This document shows positions 1 through 5,866 of a DNA stretch of 13,131 bases, piece by piece; the stretch's first letter is position 1; the number at the start of each line of letters is the position of its first letter. A program made the position numbers and the translations under genes. Source of the DNA: Chloroflexota bacterium (GTDB lineage: Bacteria; Chloroflexota; Ktedonobacteria; Ktedonobacterales; Ktedonobacteraceae); NCBI GenBank assembly GCA_902810755.1, contig CADDYT010000168.1:1-13131 (forward strand), in the 5' to 3' direction. The notes beneath the pieces are model-generated. The model did not search any database, was not told the origin of the DNA, and worked only from the letters and a program-made list of their open reading frames with translations.

Positions 1-508
1 GGAGGTGCGGAGGTTGCTAAGCCAGGGGCGTCGCTGACACAGGATAGAAAATTGCTCCTCAGCAAGTATTACGCGCAGGTCTGGATTTCGGCGGCAGTGC
101 AGGACAGGTGGCCGAGCTTTATTCTGCCGCGAATATAGCAGCATCGATGCGAACCGCATCTACGTGACCGGGCTTTCTATGGGCGGCTATGGTGTGTGGG
201 AAGCCATTGAACGCTGGCCCGATTACTTCGCCGCTGCCGCTCCCCTTTCCGGCGCAGGCGACCCGACGAGGGCGGGCGTGCTGGTTCACATGCCCATCTG
301 GGCCTTTCATGGCGCAAAAGATACCACCGTCCCCGTTTCCGGCTCGCGCGATATGATTCAGGCCATCATCCAGGCTGGAGGACATCCCCGCTACACCGAG
401 TTTCCCAACGAAGGTCATGACCTCTGGCAGCCCGGCCACGTCTATTCGCCCGATACAGACCCCGCCTTCTTCACCTGGCTCTTCTCCCAGAAACGCTCGT
501 CAGGCTAA
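1..508 (+). pseudogene. Broken PHB-depolymerase/esterase-like alpha/beta hydrolase, 3' part
   Basis: The stretch from about 131 to 508 reads as the C-terminal half of a secreted or cytoplasmic alpha/beta-hydrolase of the PHB depolymerase/phospholipase-carboxylesterase group. It has DANRIYVTG, then the nucleophile elbow GLSMGGYG (Ser codon 176-178), HGAKDTTVP with the likely acid Asp (320-322), and EGHDLW with the likely catalytic His (416-418). The frame has a stop at 35-37, and no start codon or N-terminal domain precedes the elbow. In another frame (1-135) the words VQDRWPSFIL resemble the family's VQ-x-P-F-V-L-APQCP segment, but a TAG at 136-138 closes that frame. The gene therefore seems to have lost about 25-45 codons and its frame near 120-135, and its 5' end lies outside the window. 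The hydrolase identity of the 3' part is secure; the link to the upstream fragment is an inference. Confidence 0.6.
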
Positions 509-560
509 CCGGGATTTCTTATAGCCATAGTTTTCTTCGACGTACCACAGGTGAGATTGA

Positions 561-604
561 TTCAGCATTTTTTCAGTTCCCATGCGCTGAATATTCAGCG
601 AACT
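561..604 (+). promoter_or_regulatory. Direct-repeat operator A (TTCAG, 11-bp period) upstream of the decarboxylase operon
   Basis: TTCAG occurs at 561, 572 and 594, exactly 0, +11 and +33, so all copies lie on one face of the helix. The skipped slot at 583 holds the inverted half CGCTGAA. The final copy, TTCAGCGAA, is identical to two copies upstream of the response-regulator gene at 5534-5515. Spaced direct repeats of about 11 bp are the usual target of OmpR/PhoB-family dimers. The last copy ends 57 bases before the chosen ATG at 660, so it could sit at or next to the -35 region. Binding by the regulator encoded in this window is inferred. Confidence 0.55.
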
Positions 605-641
605 GTGGCATCATCTTCTTATCAGAGAAGCACAGTGATAA

Positions 642-649
642 GAGGTGAT
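642..649 (+). promoter_or_regulatory. Ribosome binding site deciding the decarboxylase start
   Basis: GAGGTGAT matches eight bases of the anti-Shine-Dalgarno complement AGGAGGTGATC. It lies 10 bases before ATG 660 but overlaps the in-frame GTG 645 and ATG 648, so it can only serve the 660 start. Confidence 0.75.
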
Positions 650-659
650 GCAAAACAGA

Positions 660-2177
660 ATGAATCTCATAGATACATCTGAGAAAAACGAAGCACGGGC
701 TGCGCGGGAAGAAACGACCCGCGCGGGCCAGCTCTCTTTTGATGAACTATCTTTGCGGCGCTACGGCTATCAGATTATGGACGAGGTGACTGCCTATCTG
801 GGCGGCATTGCGGAACGGCCCGTGTGGCAGCCGGTGCCGGAGAGTGTGCGCGAGGAGATTCTCACGCAGGAACTGCCGCGCCAGGGATATCCCTTTGAGG
901 AGACGCTGGCCTTTCTGCGCGAGCTGATCCTGCCCTACCCGCAGGGAAACGGGCATCCGCGCTTCGCAGGCTGGATCAACTCGGCCCCGGCGCACGCGGC
1001 CATCTTGATGAAGCCACTGGCGGCGGCCATGAATCCCAACTGTGGCATTGGCGACCACACAGGGCAGGAACTGGAACGGCGTACCGTGCAATGGCTGATG
1101 GAACTCTGTGGCTTTCCGGTCGAGGGCAGCGCGGGCGTCTTCGTCAGCGGTGGCTCCGAGGCACAATTTACCTGCCTGCAGGCTGCTCGCTATTGGGCGG
1201 CTCAACAGGATGGCTGGAACATACGCAAAGAAGGTTTGCAGGGCGCGCATGCGCCTTTTGTGCTTTACCAGTCCGATCAGGGCCATTTCAGCATTCGTCG
1301 CTCGGTCGAGGCAATGGGGCTGGGCAGCGACGCGATTCATATTGTTCCATCCACGCCGAGCTATCAGATGGATGTGCAGCAACTCGCCCGGCGCATAGCG
1401 GAAGATCGAGCGGCAGGTATGCGCCCGTTCTGTGTTGTAGCGAGCGCCGGAACGGTCGAGACGGGAGCCATCGATCCGCTGACCGAACTGGCCGATCTCT
1501 GTGAGGAGCAGGGGCTATGGCTGCACGTGGATGGCTGCTACGGGGCGGTTGGCATACTGGATAAGCAGGTTGCGCCCCTTTATAAAGGCATGGAGCGGGT
1601 CGATTCTCTTGCCACCGATCAACATAAATGGCTGTCTGTGCCGATTGACTGTGGCTGCGCGCTGGTGCGGCATGGCGAGGTGTTGCATGATACATTCCGC
1701 CTGAAGCCACCGGGCGAGGATGAACACGAATACTGGATGTCCGAATTTACCTTGCAGCGCACGCGCCGTTTCCGCGCGCTCGATGTCTGGACGGTCTTGC
1801 GTACCGCCGGACGCGAGGGGCTGGCGCGGGCAATTACCGGCAACATTGAGATGGCGCGGCTGCTGGCAAGGCTGATCGAGACCGAACCTGCGCTGGAACT
1901 GGTGGCGAGTGGGCCACTGAGTATTGTGCGTTTCCGCTACGTTCCATCCATGTTCAAAGATGAGCCGCACCTGCTTGACCGGCTGAACGGGGAACTGGCC
2001 CGTGAGATACAGCGGCGCGGCAGGGCCTTTTTCACTTCCACTCGCTTTCAAAACAAAGAAGTGCTGCGTGCCTGCCTGGTCAACTACATGACGAACGAGA
2101 CAGATATCTACTCCATGTTCGATGAGATTCTCCGCGCGGGAGAATCTCTGCTCTCGCGCTATGGAGAAAGGAGCTAA
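660..2177 (+). CDS. Group II pyridoxal-phosphate-dependent amino acid decarboxylase
   Basis: A 505-residue cytoplasmic enzyme of the group II PLP decarboxylases (aromatic amino acid, glutamate and cysteine-sulfinate/cysteate decarboxylases), which convert an L-amino acid to its amine plus CO2. Landmarks are the phosphate-binding SGGSEA (163-168), a His that can stack on PLP in QGHFS (His209), SAGTVETGAIDPL (262-274), HVDGCYG with Asp291 for the pyridine nitrogen, and TDQHKW with the Schiff-base lysine Lys323. Length is normal for the family. The HKWLSVPIDCG context resembles the broad bacterial DAHKWLNVPYDCG subgroup rather than typical glutamate decarboxylases, so the substrate cannot be named. 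ATG 660 is chosen because a near-perfect Shine-Dalgarno sits 10 bases upstream. The stop overlaps the next gene's first possible start by one base (TAATG), indicating a co-transcribed pair with the CysM-like synthase. Confidence 0.88.
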   Translation: MNLIDTSEKNEARAAREETTRAGQLSFDELSLRRYGYQIMDEVTAYLGGIAERPVWQPVPESVREEILTQELPRQGYPFEETLAFLRELILPYPQGNGHPRFAGWINSAPAHAAILMKPLAAAMNPNCGIGDHTGQELERRTVQWLMELCGFPVEGSAGVFVSGGSEAQFTCLQAARYWAAQQDGWNIRKEGLQGAHAPFVLYQSDQGHFSIRRSVEAMGLGSDAIHIVPSTPSYQMDVQQLARRIAEDRAAGMRPFCVVASAGTVETGAIDPLTELADLCEEQGLWLHVDGCYGAVGILDKQVAPLYKGMERVDSLATDQHKWLSVPIDCGCALVRHGEVLHDTFRLKPPGEDEHEYWMSEFTLQRTRRFRALDVWTVLRTAGREGLARAITGNIEMARLLARLIETEPALELVASGPLSIVRFRYVPSMFKDEPHLLDRLNGELAREIQRRGRAFFTSTRFQNKEVLRACLVNYMTNETDIYSMFDEILRAGESLLSRYGERS

Positions 2178-2182
2178 TGCAC

Positions 2183-3109
2183 ATGTATTATCATGATGTG
2201 TTGGAGACGATTGGCAATACGCCGCTGGTCGAGCTGAAAAGTTTTAGTCCGCGTCCGGCTGTGCAGATTTTCGCGAAACTGGAAGGCGTCAATCCATCGG
2301 GCAGCCTGAAGGATCGCATTGCCAGGAAGATGATCGAGCAGGCAGAAGCGCAGCGGTTGCTGAAAAAGGGAAGCATCTTGCTGGAGCCGACCAGCGGCAA
2401 TACGGGGCTGGCGCTGGCCTTGGTTGCGAGCATGAAGGGCTATCGTTTCACCGCCGTTGTCTCCGACAAAGGGACGCAGGACAAGCGCAGGATGCTGGAA
2501 CTCTACGGCGCGACCATCATCACTTCTCCGGGTGCCGCTGGCAGCAATGGGGCGATCCGGCTGGCGCAGGAGATTGTGCAGCAGGATAAACGCTATGTCA
2601 TGCTCTACCAGTATGGCAACGAAGCGAACCCGCAGGCGCACTATGAGACGACCGGCGTTGAAATTGTGCGCGATATGCCAGACCTCGATCTGCTGGTCGC
2701 CGGACTGGGAACGGGCGGCACGCTCACCGGCATTGGTCGCCGCCTGAAGGAACACAACCCCGCCATTCGTGTGGTCGCGGCAGAGCCGGTGCAAGGCGAA
2801 AGTATTCAGGGGTTGCGCAACCTTGCCGACGGTTTTGTGCCGCCCGTCCTCGATCAATCGCTGCTGGAGAGTCGTGTTCTTGTATCGAGCAAGCAGGCAT
2901 GGGCGCGCACGCTCCAGTTGAAGGAACACGAAGGCATCTTCGCCGGCCCCTCAAGCGGCGCCGTTCTCGACGTGGCGTTGCGCTATGCCGCCCGCATGGA
3001 AAAGGGAAAAATCGTGATTATTCTGGCCGATGGCGGCTGGAAGTACCTGAGCGAGCAGCACTGGACGGCGCAGCCGGAGGAGACGGTCGCCCTGCAACTA
3101 CAACACTGA
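2183..3109 (+). CDS. cysM: CysM-like cysteine synthase / O-phosphoserine sulfhydrylase (PLP fold type II)
   Basis: A 308-residue PLP beta-substitution enzyme. Landmarks are the N-terminal TIGNTPLVEL, GSLKDR with the PLP lysine (Lys43), the phosphate/substrate loop EPTSGNTG, GLGTGGTLTG for the cofactor phosphate, and a C-terminal ADGGWKYLS. From memory of the M. tuberculosis CysM sequence, the resemblance is unusually close: LYQYGN, HY, GFVP and the arginine in the LRN motif (here Arg212, TB Arg220), which in the TB enzyme selects O-phospho-L-serine. That suggests an O-phosphoserine rather than O-acetylserine donor. Start 2183 is preferred over 2177 because AGGAG at 2169-2173 is about 10 bases from it. 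No CysO-type sulfur carrier or Mec protease gene is present in the window. Pairing with a decarboxylase suggests a specialised product (an amine made from a beta-substituted alanine) rather than bulk cysteine synthesis; that part is inference. Confidence 0.85.
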   Translation: MYYHDVLETIGNTPLVELKSFSPRPAVQIFAKLEGVNPSGSLKDRIARKMIEQAEAQRLLKKGSILLEPTSGNTGLALALVASMKGYRFTAVVSDKGTQDKRRMLELYGATIITSPGAAGSNGAIRLAQEIVQQDKRYVMLYQYGNEANPQAHYETTGVEIVRDMPDLDLLVAGLGTGGTLTGIGRRLKEHNPAIRVVAAEPVQGESIQGLRNLADGFVPPVLDQSLLESRVLVSSKQAWARTLQLKEHEGIFAGPSSGAVLDVALRYAARMEKGKIVIILADGGWKYLSEQHWTAQPEETVALQLQH

Positions 3110-3152
3110 CTTTCACCCCCCATCTTATGCCTGTCTCGCATGACCCTGCTGG

Positions 3153-3200
3153 CTGCCGGTAGTACAACGGCGTTCTATCGCGTAGTCGGCAGGGTTTCTT
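3153..3200 (+). terminator. Possible weak terminator between convergent operons
   Basis: CTGCCG (3153-3158) can pair with CGGCAG (3187-3192), or alternatively CCCTGC (3144-3149) with GCAGGG (3189-3194). Either is followed by GTTTCTTG. The gap lies between the stops of two convergent operons, where a terminator is expected, but the loop is long and the T tract poor. Confidence 0.25.
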
Positions 3201-3211
3201 GCTCACCGGCC

Positions 3212-4741
3212 TCACGTTCTGATGCAAGCGTATTCCTGTATTTCTTGCCCGACCGGGAAGCGAATGGTGACGGTCGTCCCCTCACCGACCACACTGTTGA
3301 TGGTGATGGCTGCGCCCTGGGCTTCCAGCAACTCTTTTGCGATGGCAAGGCCGAGGCCGCTGCCGCCGACCTGCCGGGACTGGCGACTGCGCGCGGGGTC
3401 TGCCCTGTAGAAGCGATCGAAGACATGCGGTAACGCTTCCGCCGGGATACCCTGGCCGGTGTCTCTGACGCGCATCAGCACCGCGCCCGGCCCATCGCTT
3501 TCGGCGATGATATCGACGCGCCCGCTCGCTGGCGTGAATTTGAGGGCGTTGTCGACAATATTGAGCAAGACCTGTTGCAGGCGATCTTTGTCGGCCTGAA
3601 TGGGCGGAAGGTTGGGGGCGATATCGCTGTGGATTTCCTGTCCGTGCGCCAGGCACTCGGCCTGACTGCATATCGTAGCAATGACCGGCTCGATCTGTAT
3701 AGTATCGCGGCGCAGCGCGATTTTTCCCTCGTCCAGCCGTGTCAGCACCAGCAGGTCTTCAACCAGTCGGTGCATGCGCTGCACCTCGTTATACATGCTG
3801 TGTGCCAGGCGGCGTGATGCATCGGTATCGCCGCGATCAGCGCCGATGAGCAGCATTTCCAGGCTGCCACTCAGAGCGGTCAGGGGGGTGCGCAATTCAT
3901 GGGAAGCGTCGGAGACAAATTGTTTTTGCCGCTTGAAAGTAGCCTCCAGTTTCGCCACCATCTCATTGAAGGAGACGGCCAGGCGGTCGATTTCATCGCC
4001 GGTTGAGGGAGGGTCGATGCGCATGGAGAGGTCGCCCCCGGCAATATGCCGGCTGGTGCCTTCCATCTCCACCAGCGGGCGCAACGCCAGGCCGACCAGC
4101 GGGAAGGTGATGGCTGTGGCAAGAACCAGCACGCAGACGATACCAAAAAAGAAGATCGAACGCAGCGTTGCCAGAAACTGGTCGATGGGGGCCGTTGGGG
4201 TATTCATCTGGAGAATAGCGATAGCGTGATGATTGCTCACCAGTGGCATCAAGGTAACGAGCTGGCGCTGGCCCTGCGCATCCCTGATCAGCGTGTAGTT
4301 CATCCCGTTCTGCTCTGCATTCAACAACTGCTGAACGCGCTGCGGTGAAAGCACAATCGGCTGTGGAGCAAGGATAAAGGTGCTGCCGGGGATCAGTACG
4401 GACCCATCGGTTGATAGAATAGCGGCATTGGTCTCTGTACTGGCAAGTTTGAGAACAAGTTCGTTAGCGATCAACTCGAAATTGGCAGGAGGCGGCCCGG
4501 GTGGTGGATTGGAGAAGCGGGCAAGCACGAAAGGACGCCCCTTGATGTCATTGACGGCCAGCCGGGCCTCGTTGTGCAATACATTGACTTCGTTGCTAAA
4601 AAGGACCTGTTCCGCCACCAGCGTAATGGCAACACTCAAGCCGCTGAGCAGCAGCGCCAGCACGCCCAGAGAAACCAGGGTGAGCCGCCAGCGAATGGGG
4701 ATATGTCTGATTATGTCGGAGAGATATTGCCTGCTCCACAT
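3212..4741 (-). CDS. Membrane sensor histidine kinase (HAMP, HisKA, HATPase)
   Basis: A 509-residue class I sensor kinase that autophosphorylates on His and hands phosphate to the response regulator encoded just upstream. Order of parts: cytoplasmic tail, transmembrane helix about 20-46, extracytoplasmic sensor about 47-192 with a proline-rich NPPPGPPP stretch (78-85), transmembrane helix about 194-219, HAMP about 219-272, H-box SHELRTPL with His281, N-box NIVDNALKFT (394-403), D-box DTGQGIP, F-box FDRFYRAD and G2 box GGSGLGLAI. All catalytic boxes are intact. The sensor segment matches no family I recognise, so the signal is unknown. Its ATG follows the regulator stop by only 7 bases, so the two are translated from one mRNA. 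It converges tail to tail with the CysM-like gene. Confidence 0.93.
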   Translation of the reverse strand: MWSRQYLSDIIRHIPIRWRLTLVSLGVLALLLSGLSVAITLVAEQVLFSNEVNVLHNEARLAVNDIKGRPFVLARFSNPPPGPPPANFELIANELVLKLASTETNAAILSTDGSVLIPGSTFILAPQPIVLSPQRVQQLLNAEQNGMNYTLIRDAQGQRQLVTLMPLVSNHHAIAILQMNTPTAPIDQFLATLRSIFFFGIVCVLVLATAITFPLVGLALRPLVEMEGTSRHIAGGDLSMRIDPPSTGDEIDRLAVSFNEMVAKLEATFKRQKQFVSDASHELRTPLTALSGSLEMLLIGADRGDTDASRRLAHSMYNEVQRMHRLVEDLLVLTRLDEGKIALRRDTIQIEPVIATICSQAECLAHGQEIHSDIAPNLPPIQADKDRLQQVLLNIVDNALKFTPASGRVDIIAESDGPGAVLMRVRDTGQGIPAEALPHVFDRFYRADPARSRQSRQVGGSGLGLAIAKELLEAQGAAITINSVVGEGTTVTIRFPVGQEIQEYACIRT

Positions 4742-4748
4742 AGCTCTT

Positions 4749-5450
4749 TCAACCTCGCAGGCTATAGCCGATGCCTCGTACCGTTTGAATCAGGCGCGGC
4801 GGATTGTCATGCAACTTCTCGCGCAGATGACGGATATAGACCTCAATGATATTGTCGTCGCCGAAGTAATCATACCCCCAGACACGCGCCAGAATGGTGT
4901 CGCGGGAAAGGACCTGGCGGGGATTCATCAGAAACAATTCCAGCAGGTCGAATTCACGTGGCGTCAACTCAACTGGCTCACCTGCGCGCGTCACGATGCG
5001 TGTCCCGCGATCCAGTGTGATTTCATGAAAGGTGAGCGTATCCGCCAGGTTGTTGCCATGCCGCCGCAGCACGGCCCGCGTGCGTGCCATCAATTCCTTG
5101 AAGGCAAATGGTTTGGTGACATAATCATCGGCCCCCGTATCCAGTCCGGCCACGCGATCGTCGACGCCATCTCTGGCTGTGAGCATGATAATGGCGGTGT
5201 CATGAAGTCGCTGTATCTGCCGCGTTGCCTCCAATCCATCGAAGCCGGGCAGCATAATGTCCAGAATTACCACATCTGGCTGGTGGGTTGCCACCGCCTG
5301 CACAGCGTCTGGCCCGCTGGTGGCGGCAAATACCTGGAAGCCTTCATACGCGAAGCCCATTTGCAGAAAATCGATAATACCGGGTTCATCATCTACGATC
5401 AACACCACCGGCTGCTTGCTTCCGGCGTTTCTCTCGTCAGGTGTAATCAT
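4749..5450 (-). CDS. OmpR/PhoB-family response regulator
   Basis: A 233-residue two-domain regulator. The receiver domain (about residues 14-128) has the acidic pair Asp20-Asp21, phospho-acceptor Asp64 in VILDIMLPG, Thr91 in MLTARD and Lys113 in VTKPF. The C-terminal winged helix (about 137-232) has LTPREFDLLELF, the VWGYDYFGDD turn and the recognition-helix region VYIRHLREKL, ending in TVRGIGYSLRG. I take ATG 5450 rather than TTG 5459 because AAAGG lies 9 bases upstream of the ATG. It is the first gene of a regulator-kinase operon. Three TTCAG copies at 11-bp spacing lie 40-90 bases upstream, consistent with autoregulation, and the same pattern precedes the decarboxylase operon. Family and architecture are certain; the regulon is inferred. 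Confidence 0.95.
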   Translation of the reverse strand: MITPDERNAGSKQPVVLIVDDEPGIIDFLQMGFAYEGFQVFAATSGPDAVQAVATHQPDVVILDIMLPGFDGLEATRQIQRLHDTAIIMLTARDGVDDRVAGLDTGADDYVTKPFAFKELMARTRAVLRRHGNNLADTLTFHEITLDRGTRIVTRAGEPVELTPREFDLLELFLMNPRQVLSRDTILARVWGYDYFGDDNIIEVYIRHLREKLHDNPPRLIQTVRGIGYSLRG

Positions 5451-5490
5451 CTTTCTCAACCTTTGTCAGCAGGTATCAGGAGAAAACTTT

Positions 5491-5534
5491 TCCTTCCTGA
5501 AAGGTATACCAAACTTCGCTGAAATTTCGCTGAA
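5491..5534 (-). promoter_or_regulatory. Direct-repeat operator B upstream of the response-regulator gene
   Basis: On the minus strand TTCAG starts at 5534, 5523 and 5501 (0, +11, +33), and the first two copies are the identical nonamer TTCAGCGAA. The slot at 5512 is degenerate. Spacing and one 9-base word match operator A upstream of the decarboxylase. The proximal copy lies about 45 bases before the regulator ATG, close to where a -35 element would be. Autoregulation by the encoded OmpR-type protein is the natural inference. Confidence 0.6.
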
Positions 5535-5687
5535 TATGGCAGACTTTCCAACCCTTGCTACTTCTATCTGTAACAAACAAATCTCAAAAAACTTCGAGGA
5601 ATTTGTAAAGATTCTGTATCCTTTTCCCATTATCAGCGAACGCTGCCTGCTCGCGTGGCGCGCTGAAACAGGGTCTCGTTGGCCTGT

Positions 5688-5703
5688 GAGGGCGCGCGCC
5701 CTC
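5688..5703. repeat. Perfect 16-bp GC-rich palindrome
   Basis: GAGGGCGCGCGCCCTC reads the same on both strands with no spacer. It sits 8 bases upstream of operator C, so it could be a second regulator site for the ligase promoter. Without a spacer or T tract it is not a normal terminator. Confidence 0.5.
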
Positions 5704-5710
5704 TTCCTGA

Positions 5711-5753
5711 TTCAGCAAGTTTTCAGCCACGTTCCCCTATTTTTCAGAATGGT
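5711..5753 (+). promoter_or_regulatory. Candidate direct-repeat operator C upstream of the acyl-CoA ligase operon
   Basis: TTCAG occurs at 5711, 5722 and 5743 on the plus strand (0, +11, +32). The first two keep the 11-bp step seen in operators A and B; the third is one base short of +33. It is therefore a weaker match, but three copies in 37 bases is well above chance for a pentamer. A TGCTAAGGT extended -10-like word follows at 5755-5763. Confidence 0.4.
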
Positions 5754-5789
5754 GTGCTAAGGTCAGGGGCAAGAATATCACACGATCAG

Positions 5790-5846
5790 TCTTATGCTGA
5801 GTGTAGCGAGGGGGGTCGCAGATGCTTCGCTGCACTCAGCATGAGA
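5790..5846. repeat. Interspersed palindromic repeat, copy 1
   Basis: The left arm (5790-5809, containing ATGCTGAGTGTAGCGA) pairs with the right arm (5827-5846, containing TCGCTGCACTCAGCAT) over 20 bp with two mismatches, around a 17-base loop. A second, longer element with related arms is at 9689-9771. This resembles REP/MITE-like palindromes dispersed in Chloroflexota and other genomes (recalled, not searched). It ends 5 bases before the ligase Shine-Dalgarno, so it would form a hairpin in that gene's leader. Confidence 0.75.
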
Positions 5847-5851
5847 TGCCT

Positions 5852-5858
5852 GGAGGAG
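5852..5858 (+). promoter_or_regulatory. Ribosome binding site deciding the ligase start
   Basis: GGAGGAG lies 8 bases before ATG 5867. The upstream in-frame ATG 5822 falls inside the palindromic repeat and has no such site. Confidence 0.8.
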
Positions 5859-5866
5859 AAACAGTT

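Larger units (their letters stand above)
5451..5866. other. Divergent intergenic control region
   Basis: This 416-base gap holds no convincing gene. It contains operator B (5491-5534), an AT-rich stretch (about 5565-5630), an isolated TCAGCGAA at 5633-5640, a perfect GC palindrome (5688-5703), operator C (5711-5753), an interspersed palindromic repeat (5790-5846) and the ligase Shine-Dalgarno (5852-5858). Confidence 0.7.

Noticed and set aside
645..659. Five-codon upstream extension of the decarboxylase from GTG 645
   Set aside because: The Shine-Dalgarno at 642-649 overlaps those codons and is correctly spaced only for ATG 660.
747..1382. Long minus-strand frame opposite the decarboxylase, and similar frames opposite CysM, the P450 and the ligase
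   Set aside because: These are shadows typical of GC-rich coding DNA, with no motifs or ribosome sites.
4380..5522. A 380-codon plus-strand reading frame opposite the kinase and regulator genes
   Set aside because: It lies antisense to two genes with complete, unmistakable motifs, has no ribosome site and shows no protein family features.
5633..5667. Extra TCAGCGAA (5633-5640) and CTGAA (5663-5667) as more operator copies
   Set aside because: They are not in 11-bp phase with operators B or C and lack a partner at one helical turn.
5822..5866. Ligase start at ATG 5822
   Set aside because: It lies inside the palindromic repeat; GGAGGAG at 5852-5858 fits ATG 5867.
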